64,000 nt of DNA from NCBI GenBank assembly GCA_021794095.1, contig JAJYRN010000007.1:62001-126000 (forward strand), read 5' to 3'. Below the pieces are notes generated by a model that searched no databases, was not told where the DNA came from, and worked only from the letters and a program-made list of their open reading frames with translations. Origin of the DNA: Acidobacteriota bacterium. Lineage in GTDB: Bacteria; Acidobacteriota; Holophagae; Holophagales; Holophagaceae. The translations under genes were made by a program, and so were the position numbers. Positions 6,380 through 14,990 of this stretch are shown here, one piece after another. How positions within the stretch are numbered: position 1 is the stretch's first letter; each line of letters starts with the position of its first letter.

Positions 6380-9073
6380 TCATACCTCCAGGGCGGCGTT
6401 CAGGTCGAGGGCTACGAGGCGCAACAACTCATCATCCCGCAGTTCCGTGAGGTTCAGTTCCTTCCCCCCCTCCAGGAGGTCCTGGGAAAGCTGGTTCTTG
6501 GAGCTGATGAGGGCATCAATCCGTTCCTCGACGGTGCCCCGGCAGATGAACTTGTGGACCATGACGTTGCGCTGCTGGCCGATGCGGAAGGCCCGATCCG
6601 TGGCCTGGTTCTCGACCGACGGATTCCACCAGCGGTCGAAGTGGATCACATGCGAGGCGGCGGTGAGGTTGAGCCCCGAACCACCGGCCTTGATGGACAG
6701 CACGAAGAACGGCACCCGTTCATCCTCCTGGAAACGCCGGACCAGCTCCTGGCGCTGCTTGACGGGAGTCCCCCCGTGCAGAACCAGCCCTGGCCTGCCG
6801 AAGATCTCCGCCAGGAAGGCCGCCAGTGGCTCCGTGATTTCCCGGAACTGGGTGAAGACCAGGACCTTTTCCTGCCTTGCCGCGATGGTTTCGCAGAGTT
6901 CCCGGAGACGCCCGAACTTGCCGCTCACCTCTGCCTGCCACGCCCCGTCCCCCGACCACTGGGACGGGTGGTTGCAGATCTGCTTGAAGCGCATGAGGTA
7001 GGCAAGCACAAGGCCCTTGCGCTTGATCCCATCGGTGGCTTCGAGCTGCTCCGCCAGTTCCTTCACCCCCTGCTGGTAGAGGGCGGCCTGGGTGCGGGAG
7101 AGCGGACAATAGGCCTTCAGTTCGGTCTTGTCGGGCAGGTCCGAGATGACTTTCTTGTCCGTCTTGACCCGGCGGAGGATGTAGGGGCGCACCAGATCCC
7201 GAAGGGGGCCGTAGGCATTGTGGGAACGCTGGGCCAGACCCTTGGTGTAGGCCGTGAAGTCCTTGGCTGACCCCAGAAGGCCGGGGTTCAGGAAATCGAA
7301 GATGGACCAGAGGTCGCCCAGGCGGTTCTCCACCGGGGTGCCCGTGAGGGCGATGCGGGCATCCGCCTTGAGTTGCTTCACCTTGTGCGTCTGCTTGGCG
7401 GAGGGATTCTTGATGGCCTGGGCTTCGTCGAGGATCACGTAGCGGAAGCGGAGGCCTGCCAACCAGGGGCTCCGCAGCAGGAACCCATAGGTGGTGATCA
7501 CCAGATCCCTGGACGCCAGGTCAGGGGGTTCAGAGGCGAGGGCACTGGCGGGCAGGGCGGATGGGTGGGCCACCAGGAACGTGAGGCTCGGGGCAAACCG
7601 CTCCAGTTCGGAGACCCAGTTGGCCAGGAGTGAGGCCGGCAGCACGAGAAGGGTGGGGCGGCCGGGGGTTTCGCGCTGCTGGATGAGGAGCAGAGAGAGC
7701 ACCTGGATGGTCTTGCCCAGCCCCATGTCGTCCGCCAGGCAGGCACCCAGCCCCAGGCGGGACAAAAGGTGCAGCCAGCGGACCCCGGCCTGCTGGTAGG
7801 GCCGCAGCGTCCCCTGCAGGGCAGGGCCAGGGTCCACTGCTGCCAGGCCTTCGGGTGAGCGGAGTCCCTGCAGGGTCGCTGCGAGCCAGGGGCCTGCCGT
7901 GACCTTGCCCCAGTCCGCAGCCTCGGCCTCATCGGCGCCTCCGGCGCTGATGCCCGCACCGGACAGCATGCGCATGGCCTCGAAGAAGCTGAGCCCGCCC
8001 CTGGCGGCCAGGTGCTCGGCCTCCGTGAAGCGGTCCATCATGCCCTGCAGCCGCTCCCGATCCACCTCGACCCACCGGCCCCGGATCAGGGCCAGCCCAT
8101 GGGAGGTCGCCAGCAGGGTTCGCAATTCCTCGGGCCCCAGGGCTTCCCCCTCCAGGGTGACGGCCATGCTGAAATCCAGGAGCGCATCCTTGCCCAGGCC
8201 CGCCGGAGCCTTGGTTCCCACCGAGCCTACGACGCGGGGGCGCGGGGGCCGCCCGGCCTTCCAACCCGCGGGCATCCGCACCACCACACCCGCGGCTTCC
8301 AGGGCCGGGACCTCCTGCAACAGCCGGAAGGCTTCCCCTGGAGACCAGCGCAGTGGATGGAAGATCTCACCTGCGTCCATCATCCGGCGCAGCCATGGAC
8401 ACCGTTCGGCGGCCCGCTGGAGGGGCAGCAGCAGCGACAGGAGGCGGGTCTTGTCCGCCGCACCTCCGTACTCCTTGAGGGCCTGGGCCAAGGGCATGTG
8501 CTGAGCCCTGCCCTGAGTCGAGAGTCCTCCCGTATAGGTGGCCAGGAAGGCGAAGGGAGCCCCTTCATCCCGGCGGTTTTCCGCGAGGTTGAAGTGCACC
8601 CGGCCCACCACATTCCACACCGGATTGAGCCTATGCAGGAAGTCTTGAACGGACAGGGCGGCATCCGCGAGTTCCACCGCGAAGGCCCGTTCCATCTCCG
8701 CCCATAGCTCCAGGAGCACCTCTGCGCTCAGGTATTCGGAGCCAGGCATCGGAGGAGCCGCCTGGGCGGTGGCTTCGAGTTCCTCGCGTGACGGGCACGG
8801 GAGAAAGCGTGGTTCGCGGCCGCCTTCAGGGTGCAGGCAGATGGCCGTCACGAAGCGGACGCCGAACTCCCTCCAATAGCCAAGTCCCGGCGGCAGGAAG
8901 CGACCGGCCTCTCTCGCCCCCAGGCGCAGCAGACCGTGTCCAGAGCCCCGTTCGAAAGCTGGCATCAGGGCGGCGAGCAGCTCGGGTTCCGCCGCGGAGG
9001 CCTCATCCCAGGGGGCTACGTAGAGCTGTCCGTGGGGGCTCAGCCAGAGGGTCTGCTGGAGGTTTTCGATCAT
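6380..9073 (-). CDS. SNF2-family DEAD/DEAH-box ATPase
   Basis: 897 residues. About 400 N-terminal residues are poorly conserved, as in bacterial SNF2 proteins that carry a SNF2_N-associated domain. Then come a RecA-like ATPase domain with DDMGLGKTIQVL (about 445-456) and a DEAQ box (ILDEAQAIKNP, about 549), followed by a helicase C domain with the LVLHGGTPVKQRQELV region, the KAGGSGLNLTAA motif and the DRWWNP motif. Such enzymes translocate on double-stranded DNA and remodel protein-DNA complexes; they do not unwind it. It is probably cotranscribed with the SWIM gene. Confidence 0.9.
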   Translation of the reverse strand: MIENLQQTLWLSPHGQLYVAPWDEASAAEPELLAALMPAFERGSGHGLLRLGAREAGRFLPPGLGYWREFGVRFVTAICLHPEGGREPRFLPCPSREELEATAQAAPPMPGSEYLSAEVLLELWAEMERAFAVELADAALSVQDFLHRLNPVWNVVGRVHFNLAENRRDEGAPFAFLATYTGGLSTQGRAQHMPLAQALKEYGGAADKTRLLSLLLPLQRAAERCPWLRRMMDAGEIFHPLRWSPGEAFRLLQEVPALEAAGVVVRMPAGWKAGRPPRPRVVGSVGTKAPAGLGKDALLDFSMAVTLEGEALGPEELRTLLATSHGLALIRGRWVEVDRERLQGMMDRFTEAEHLAARGGLSFFEAMRMLSGAGISAGGADEAEAADWGKVTAGPWLAATLQGLRSPEGLAAVDPGPALQGTLRPYQQAGVRWLHLLSRLGLGACLADDMGLGKTIQVLSLLLIQQRETPGRPTLLVLPASLLANWVSELERFAPSLTFLVAHPSALPASALASEPPDLASRDLVITTYGFLLRSPWLAGLRFRYVILDEAQAIKNPSAKQTHKVKQLKADARIALTGTPVENRLGDLWSIFDFLNPGLLGSAKDFTAYTKGLAQRSHNAYGPLRDLVRPYILRRVKTDKKVISDLPDKTELKAYCPLSRTQAALYQQGVKELAEQLEATDGIKRKGLVLAYLMRFKQICNHPSQWSGDGAWQAEVSGKFGRLRELCETIAARQEKVLVFTQFREITEPLAAFLAEIFGRPGLVLHGGTPVKQRQELVRRFQEDERVPFFVLSIKAGGSGLNLTAASHVIHFDRWWNPSVENQATDRAFRIGQQRNVMVHKFICRGTVEERIDALISSKNQLSQDLLEGGKELNLTELRDDELLRLVALDLNAALEV

Positions 9074-9173
9074 ACTCAGTCATCCATGATGGAGAACGCG
9101 GGACTCCCTCGGCCCGGTCAAGGGGACGCGCTTCGATCTGGGCGCTCCGGCACGGTTGGCGGTCAGCCTCCGA

Positions 9174-9965
9174 TCAGGACGGCGGGCGGGGCACGAGGAT
9201 GTCGGCCCGCTGGGCTGCCTGGGCGCGTTGGGCCGGCGTGAGGGCGCGGGCCTGGAGGATGACGAGCACCTTCTGGAGGGGCGGGAGGCCGTGCCGCGCG
9301 GCGACCAGCATCCAGGCGTAGCCCTCGACGGGATCCACAGGGATGCCGCCTCCCCGGAAGTAGAGCGAGCCAAGCGCCAGGGCGGCCTGGGGCTCTCCGC
9401 GCCGGGCCTTCGGAAGCAGGAGGGCCAGGGCCCGCCGGTCCAGGGCGGCGGCCCGGGCCGGATCCGTGGGCCGCAGAAGGTTGGAAGCGAGCACCATGGC
9501 ATCCGTGTCCTCCCCTGCGGCGGCGGTGAGGGCCCAGTGCAGGGCCTCTGCGGGATCCCGCGGGAGGCCGTCGCCCGCCAGGAACAGCCGGGCCAGGGCC
9601 AGCTGGGCCGGGGGCAGGCCCTGGCGCGCCGCTTTGCGGTACCAGTAGGCCGCCTTGGCGGGATTCCGGGCCAGGAACCCCTGGCCGCCGTCGCGCAGCA
9701 GGCCCATGGCGTAGTCATCCGCCGCGCGTCCCCGGGCCACGCCCCAGAGGCCCCGCAGGGTAGGGCGGGCATCCCAGAGGCAGGCCAGGACAAAGGTGGC
9801 GGCCAGGGCTGCGGCGGTGAAGCGCAGGAACCGGTGGAGGGCCGCACGGCTGCTGCCCCCCTGGAGGTGGAGGCGGAGGGCGAAGAGCGCGCCGAGGAGG
9901 GCGGTGGCTCCCAGGGCCTGGATCAGGGGGAGCAGGGCGGCGGTGCGGAGGTAGGCCCAGTTCAT
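9174..9965 (-). CDS. Membrane-anchored Sel1-repeat protein
   Basis: 263 residues. Two hydrophobic segments (about 9-32 and 48-64) anchor the protein. The rest holds Sel1-like TPR repeats, for example KAAYWYRKAARQGLPPAQLA near 103, EALHWALTAAAG near 139 and GYAWMLVAARHGLPP near 216. Sel1 proteins are scaffolds, often in envelope or signalling complexes. The start overlaps the end of the bcp gene by 4 bp, making this the last gene of the ABC-permease/bcp operon. Its partner is unknown. Confidence 0.75.
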   Translation of the reverse strand: MNWAYLRTAALLPLIQALGATALLGALFALRLHLQGGSSRAALHRFLRFTAAALAATFVLACLWDARPTLRGLWGVARGRAADDYAMGLLRDGGQGFLARNPAKAAYWYRKAARQGLPPAQLALARLFLAGDGLPRDPAEALHWALTAAAGEDTDAMVLASNLLRPTDPARAAALDRRALALLLPKARRGEPQAALALGSLYFRGGGIPVDPVEGYAWMLVAARHGLPPLQKVLVILQARALTPAQRAQAAQRADILVPRPPS

Positions 9966-10429
9966 TGCAGTCCCGACAGGGTGTCCAGCACGTCCTGGAC
10001 ATGGCCCTTGACGCTGACCTTGGGCCAGACGTGGCGGATGATGCCGGCGGGATCCACCAGGAAGGTGCTGCGGATGATCCCTTCCGTCTCCTTGCCGTAG
10101 GCGTATTTCAAGCCGTAGGCGCCCAGGGGTTTGAGCAGGGCGCAGTCAGGATCGGACAGCAGGGGGAAGGTCAGGGCCTGGTTGGCGATGAAGGTCTGGT
10201 GGCTCTTGAGGCTGTCCCGGCTGAGGCCGTACACCTGGGCGCCGAGGCCCTGGGCGCGGGCCAGGCTGTCGCGGAAGTCGCAGGCCTCGGTGGTGCAGCC
10301 CGGCGTGCTGTCCTTGGGGTAGGCGTAGAGGATGGCCCAGGCGCCGCGCAGGTCGCGGTCGGTGACGGTGCGGCCCTGATCGTCCTGGAGAGAGAAAGGG
10401 GGAAGGGGCTGGCCGACGAGGGGGCTCAT
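9962..10429 (-). CDS. bcp: Thioredoxin-dependent peroxiredoxin, Bcp/PrxQ
   Basis: 155 residues from the ATG at 10429 (MSPLVGQPLPPFSLQDDQG). It reduces hydrogen and organic peroxides using thioredoxin. The peroxidatic cysteine is in STPGCTTEACDFRD, with the resolving cysteine five residues later, the PrxQ arrangement. The start overlaps the stop of the upstream permease gene as ATGA, and the 3' end overlaps the Sel1 gene, so the genes are translationally coupled. A link between peptide uptake and peroxide defence is not obvious. Confidence 0.92.
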   Translation of the reverse strand: MSPLVGQPLPPFSLQDDQGRTVTDRDLRGAWAILYAYPKDSTPGCTTEACDFRDSLARAQGLGAQVYGLSRDSLKSHQTFIANQALTFPLLSDPDCALLKPLGAYGLKYAYGKETEGIIRSTFLVDPAGIIRHVWPKVSVKGHVQDVLDTLSGLQ

Positions 10430-11133
10430 GCGGGCTCCGGGGAAAGGGTGGAGATCCATGCTAAGGCCATCACCCCCGCCAGGGCGGCCCAGCCGAGGGG
10501 CGTGGGGTCCACGGTCAGCCGGGGCAGCTCCTCCGCGAGGATCCGGCCCAGGCTGTCGTGGGTGGGGCCGGGCCCCAGGCCCAGGGCCGTCAGGGTGGCT
10601 TCACCCCAGAGGGCGCTCAGCCAGGCGCTGGGGAACAGGGGCTGGATCTGCTGAAGCCCCCAGGGGGCCCAGCGGCGGAGACGCGAGGCCCAACTCGCGC
10701 CCAGAAGGGTTTCCGAAAGCCAGGCCGGCGAGCGGCGGAAGGCCTCCATCCGGGCCCGGAGGGGCGGTTCGAGGTGTAGGGCCAGCAACAGCGCCAGCAG
10801 CAGGACCAGGGGGAGTTCCGCGAGGCCGCCCAGGGCCGCCGCCAGGGGGATGAGAAAGAGCAGGGGCGGCAGGTTGCGCAGGGCGGACAGGGCGCCGCGC
10901 AGGGGGCGGCCCGCCAGGGCCAGAAGCAGCCCCAGCACCAGCGCCAGCAGGGCGCAGAGGGTGGCGGTGCCGAGGCTGCGCGCCCCGGCCAGCAGCAGGC
11001 GCAGCAGGGCATCCCGGCCCAGATCGTCCCGGCCGAGGGGGTGCAGCAGGGCCGGGCCCGTGCCACCCCGGAAGGGATCCAGGGGCAGGTCCGGCAGCGC
11101 CAGGGCCGCCAGGAAGGCGAGGCGCCACCTCAT
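10426..11133 (-). CDS. Oligopeptide-type ABC transporter permease, DppC-like
   Basis: 235 residues, short for DppC (about 300). It begins MRWRLAFLAALALPDLPL. Several Leu/Ala-rich membrane segments are visible. The C-terminal half keeps the family signature: RRSPAWLSETLLGASWASRL stands where the EAA loop is, and WGEATLTALGLGPGPTHDSL matches the ALSFLGLG.QPP.PSWG pattern of DppC. The start overlaps the preceding permease by 4 bp. No ATP-binding gene is in this operon, so a shared or distant ATPase must energise it, if it works. Confidence 0.75.
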   Translation of the reverse strand: MRWRLAFLAALALPDLPLDPFRGGTGPALLHPLGRDDLGRDALLRLLLAGARSLGTATLCALLALVLGLLLALAGRPLRGALSALRNLPPLLFLIPLAAALGGLAELPLVLLLALLLALHLEPPLRARMEAFRRSPAWLSETLLGASWASRLRRWAPWGLQQIQPLFPSAWLSALWGEATLTALGLGPGPTHDSLGRILAEELPRLTVDPTPLGWAALAGVMALAWISTLSPEPA

Positions 11134-11771
11134 GCCTCCTCCTGTTCCAGGGGCAGCGCGGCGAGCCAGAGGAGGGCCAGCACCAGGATCCAGGCGGCGA
11201 GGCCGGCCCGGTCCCGGCGGGCGATGCGATCCATCCAGTCCGTGCCGAGGCCCGGCACGCCGAGCAGGCGCTCGAGCACCAGCCCGGCGGTGAGCCACAG
11301 GGGCAGCCGCGCCGCGAGCCACCGGCCCCAGAGGCGGGCCAGGGCGAGGTGACGGGCCCGCAGAACCGCGCGGCGGCCCCAGGCTTCCGGAAAGGGATAT
11401 TCGGGTGGCAGGGCCTGGGCCAACCACCGCGCCTCGGCGGGCAGGGCGGCCAGGAGGAAGGCCAGCACCCAGCCCGGCAGGCCCGGCGGACCCCAGGCGC
11501 TGGGCCAGAGGACCAGCAGCAGGGCGCCCCAGAGGAGATCCGGCGGGGCTTCCACCAGGGCCAGGGCGCGCCGGGAAGCGAGGGCGGGGCCCCCGGCCCA
11601 GGCCAGGAGCGGGGCGAGCAGGGCCAGGGCGCCCAGGGCGAAGAGCGTGGGGACCAGGGCGTGGACCGGGAAGGCCGGTGGCCGTGCGGAGCGCCAGAGG
11701 GCGCCCGGCAGGAACAGGGCCAAGCCCAGACCCAGGGCCCAGACCGCCAGCCCCTGGAGGCGGTCGCGCAT
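11130..11771 (-). CDS. Oligopeptide-type ABC transporter permease, DppB-like
   Basis: 213 residues beginning MRDRLQGLAVWALGLGLALF, with about five hydrophobic segments; DppB is normally about 310-340. The C-terminal block GLVLERLLGVPGLGTDWMDR followed by AIRRD-like residues matches the ETVFSWPGLG region of DppB. The start overlaps the stop of the binding-protein gene by 1 nt (TGATG). The protein is reduced and very rich in Leu and Ala, which blurs homology, so substrate cannot be inferred. Confidence 0.7.
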   Translation of the reverse strand: MRDRLQGLAVWALGLGLALFLPGALWRSARPPAFPVHALVPTLFALGALALLAPLLAWAGGPALASRRALALVEAPPDLLWGALLLVLWPSAWGPPGLPGWVLAFLLAALPAEARWLAQALPPEYPFPEAWGRRAVLRARHLALARLWGRWLAARLPLWLTAGLVLERLLGVPGLGTDWMDRIARRDRAGLAAWILVLALLWLAALPLEQEEA

Positions 11772-13129
11772 CAGCGCGTCCAGGTCCAGGAGGCGGGACC
11801 GGGCGTGGTCTGGTAGAGCCCGAGGGGGCCGGTGGTGGCGTGGAGCCGCCGGTCCACCCAGAGGATGCTCTGGAAATCCACCAGGGGGAGCGCGCCCGGC
11901 GCCCGGGCCCAGAGGCGCTGAAGCTCGTTCCAGGCCGCCTCTCCCGGTGCCCGGAGGCGGGCCACCAGGGGGGCCAGTTCCGGCGCCTTCCAGCCGGTGA
12001 AGTTCATGGGCCCCTGCGGTTCCATGTACTCCAGGACCGACCAGGGATCCGGCTCGAAGGCGGCGATGAAGCAGGCCAGTTCGAAGTGGCCGGACTGGAG
12101 GCGGGCGATCAGCAGCGCCTGCTCCACGGGCACCAGGTCGAGCTGGACGCCCTCCCGCCGGGCCCGCTCCCGCAGGGCCATGAGCAGCTTTTCCACCGGA
12201 CCGTCCTCCGCCGCATAGAGCAGGGTGAGGGGCCGGTCCTTCGGGAGGGGCTGGGGCGGGGCCTGGATGGCGCAGGGCGCGAAGCCCAGGGCCTCCGGCA
12301 GCAGCCCCCGGCTCGGCCGGGCGCCGGCCCCCAGCAGGTGGGGCGGGAAGGCCTCGGCTCGCCAACGCTCCAGGGCCTGCAAGGGCGCCACGCCGGCCCG
12401 GCTCCAGACCACCAGCTGGTAGGGCTTGGGCTGCACCAGCACCCGGTAGGCTGCGGGCGGCGCTCCCAGCAGGCGCGCCGGCGGCTGACCGAGGGTGAGC
12501 CAGCCCTTGAGCAGGGCCTGGTATTCGGCCTGGCTGTCCCCCAGGAGCCGGAAACGGAGGCCTGGGATGCTGGGATGGAGGAAATGATTTCTCCGGTCCA
12601 GGCGCCAGGCCCCGGGTTCGCAGTGGAGCAGGAAGGGGCCGCTGCCCTGGTCGGGATGCCCCTGGCGGGCGATGGGCACCCGGGCCAGTTCCATCAGCAG
12701 GCGGCCGGGCGGTTTGGGGGAGGACAACACCAGCTCGCCGTGGTCCACCCGGGCCTGCACGCCTTCCACGATGGCGTGCCGGGAGGGGCTGGCGCTGGGG
12801 TCCGTCTGGAGGGCCCGGAGGGTCCACAGCACGTCCCCGACGCCGAGCGGCGTGCCGTCCGGGAACCGGGCATCCGCTCGGAGCCGGAACCGGAGGCTGC
12901 CATCTCGCCGGATCTCCCAGTGCGTGGCCAGGCGGGGCACGATCCGGCCCGCCGGATCCACTCCCACCAGGGCATCACCGGTGAGGGCCTGGAGAATGGC
13001 CTGTTCCGGGCCTTCGCCCCGCACGAAATCCAGGGGGCCGGGATCCCGCGTGAAGCCATCCTCCACCCTCTGGGCGGAGGCCAGCGTGGCAGTCAGGGCG
13101 AACAAGGCACCAGCGAGGCGCTTCAACAT
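11771..13129 (-). CDS. ABC transporter substrate-binding protein, family 5 (peptide type)
   Basis: 452 residues from MLKRLAGALFALTATLASAQ, a signal peptide probably cut after ASA; there is no lipobox, so it is likely periplasmic. SBP_bac_5 features include LATHWEIRRDGSLRFRLRAD (about 65-84) and ARFPDGTPLGVGDVLWTLRA, close to the family's FHDGTPFTAEDVVFSL. It should capture peptides, nickel or a similar ligand for the two permeases downstream, all on one coupled transcript. An ATG 57 bp upstream is in frame, but the signal peptide fixes this start. Confidence 0.85.
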   Translation of the reverse strand: MLKRLAGALFALTATLASAQRVEDGFTRDPGPLDFVRGEGPEQAILQALTGDALVGVDPAGRIVPRLATHWEIRRDGSLRFRLRADARFPDGTPLGVGDVLWTLRALQTDPSASPSRHAIVEGVQARVDHGELVLSSPKPPGRLLMELARVPIARQGHPDQGSGPFLLHCEPGAWRLDRRNHFLHPSIPGLRFRLLGDSQAEYQALLKGWLTLGQPPARLLGAPPAAYRVLVQPKPYQLVVWSRAGVAPLQALERWRAEAFPPHLLGAGARPSRGLLPEALGFAPCAIQAPPQPLPKDRPLTLLYAAEDGPVEKLLMALRERARREGVQLDLVPVEQALLIARLQSGHFELACFIAAFEPDPWSVLEYMEPQGPMNFTGWKAPELAPLVARLRAPGEAAWNELQRLWARAPGALPLVDFQSILWVDRRLHATTGPLGLYQTTPGPASWTWTR

Positions 13130-13229
13130 GCATGCTCCAGAGGCGGGATTTCCTTCAGCATGCCAATCCTGGGGGGCGGCTGCCAAGCCCGATCGCCCCG
13201 GGGCTTGCTACGCTGGGGCAGGAGGATGC

Positions 13230-14981
13230 GTGTCGCAACCATCGCAATCCCGGCTGTTCTGGTGGTGGCCGCTCATGGCCCGCCACCGCCGGACGCTGGT
13301 CTGGGGCCTCGCCGCCACGGTCTGGTGCAGCACCGCCACCTCCTTCGTGCCGTTCTGGTCGGGGCGGGCCGTGCATGCCCTGGAACTGCGGGACTGGTCT
13401 GGATCGAAGGTCTACCTGCTGTGGATGTTGGGCTTCACCCTGGCTGCGGGCATTGGCCGCTACCTGATGCGCAACACCCTCATCGGGCTGAGCCGCGCTG
13501 TGGAGCGGGAGCAGCGGGAAGGACTCTACAGCTTCCTGCTGGGCCGTTCCTTCGCCTTCTATGAGCGGCAGCGGGTGGGCGACCTCATGTCCCGGGTGGG
13601 CGACGACGTCGGGACGGTGCGGATGGCCACGGGGCCGGGGCTGATGAGCTTCCTCCAGGTGGTGTCCATCCTGCCGGTCACCCTGGCGCTGATGCTGCAC
13701 ATCAGCGGCCGGCTGACGCTGGCGGTCATGCTGCCCTTCCCCTTCCTGGCCCTGGGGTTCTACTTCATCGGAAGGCTCAGCCATGGCCTCCAGCGGAAGC
13801 TGCAGCTCGCCTTTTCGGCCCTCTCCACCTTCAGCCACGAAACCATCAGCGGTGAGCGCGTGGTCCAGGCCTTCGGGCTGGAAGAGGCCCGGGTGGGGCG
13901 TTTCCGGGAGCTGAGCCGGGCCCATGCCGCCCTGAGCATGAGGCAGGGTGTGGCGTTCAGCGCCTACGCTCCCCTGTCGGCGCTCATCAGCGGAGCCTCG
14001 GCCCTGGTGCTGGTCACCTACGGCGGCAGCCTCATGGCGCGGGGGGTCCTCGATCTGGGTGATCTGACGGCCTTCACCGGCTTCCTGGCGGCCCTGGCCT
14101 GGCCGATGATGAGCCTGGGCTGGTCCGTGAACCTCTTCCAGCGGGCGCGGGCGGGCCAGGAGCGCATTGACTTCGTGTTGAACAGCCCCGAGCCGGCCTT
14201 GCCGCCCGCGGTCCCCATCAGCCTGCCGGACCAGCCCGCGGCCTTGCTTGTGGAAGGGCTGATCCACCGGTTCGAGGGCGGCCGGGGGCTCGGTCCCCTG
14301 GACCTGGCGCTGGCCCCGGGGGACAGCCTGGCGGTGGTGGGCGGCATCGGCTCGGGCAAGACGCTGCTGCTCCAGGTGCTTGCCGGACTGCGGGAGCCCC
14401 AGCAGGGCCGGCTGCGGGTGGATGACGCGCCCCTGGACGAGCAGAACCTCCGCCGCCACTGGGCCGGCCTGGGCTGGGTGCCCCAGGAGGCCTTCCTGTT
14501 TTCCGACACGCTGCGGATGAACCTGGCCATGGGCCGGCCCGACGCCACGGAGGCGGAACTGGAGGCCATCATCCGGGTGGTCTGTCTGGATGATCTCATC
14601 GGGCGCCTGCCCCAGGGCCTCGATACCGTGGTGGGCGAGCGGGGCGTGGCCCTCAGCGGCGGCGAGCGGCAGCGGGCCGCCCTGGCCCGGGCCCTGCTGC
14701 GCCGGCCCCGCCTGCTGCTGCTGGATGACGCGCTATCCGCGGTGGATGCGGAAACCGAGAGCCGCATCCTGGAGAACCTGCGCGCGTTTCTCGGCACCTC
14801 CACCCTGGTGCTGGCCACCCATCGTGTCTTCGTGGCAGATACCTGTGCCCGGGTCCTCGTGCTCCACGAGGGGAAGACCCAGCAACTGGGCACCCCGGAG
14901 GAACTGGCCGCCCAGACAGGCACCTATGCCCGCCTCAAGCGGCTCCAGAGCCTAGAACGGGAGCTGGTGCGGGGGCAGTGA
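13230..14981 (+). CDS. ABC exporter, fused membrane and ATPase domains
   Basis: 583 residues from a GTG at 13230 (GGAGG 4 nt upstream); an ATG 45 bp later is the alternative. A six-helix type 1 exporter domain (about 15-310) precedes the ATPase: Walker A GGIGSGKTLLLQ (about 371), Q-loop in WVPQEAFLFSDTL, ABC signature ALSGGERQRAALARAL, Walker B LLLLDDALS and the H-loop ATHR. Such half-transporters dimerise and export lipids, peptides or drugs. The Walker A has isoleucine where most have a serine or proline (GxxGSGKT is kept). The gene is divergent from the binding-protein operon; the substrate is unknown. Confidence 0.9.
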   Translation: MSQPSQSRLFWWWPLMARHRRTLVWGLAATVWCSTATSFVPFWSGRAVHALELRDWSGSKVYLLWMLGFTLAAGIGRYLMRNTLIGLSRAVEREQREGLYSFLLGRSFAFYERQRVGDLMSRVGDDVGTVRMATGPGLMSFLQVVSILPVTLALMLHISGRLTLAVMLPFPFLALGFYFIGRLSHGLQRKLQLAFSALSTFSHETISGERVVQAFGLEEARVGRFRELSRAHAALSMRQGVAFSAYAPLSALISGASALVLVTYGGSLMARGVLDLGDLTAFTGFLAALAWPMMSLGWSVNLFQRARAGQERIDFVLNSPEPALPPAVPISLPDQPAALLVEGLIHRFEGGRGLGPLDLALAPGDSLAVVGGIGSGKTLLLQVLAGLREPQQGRLRVDDAPLDEQNLRRHWAGLGWVPQEAFLFSDTLRMNLAMGRPDATEAELEAIIRVVCLDDLIGRLPQGLDTVVGERGVALSGGERQRAALARALLRRPRLLLLDDALSAVDAETESRILENLRAFLGTSTLVLATHRVFVADTCARVLVLHEGKTQQLGTPEELAAQTGTYARLKRLQSLERELVRGQ

Positions 14982-14990
14982 GGACGGGGG

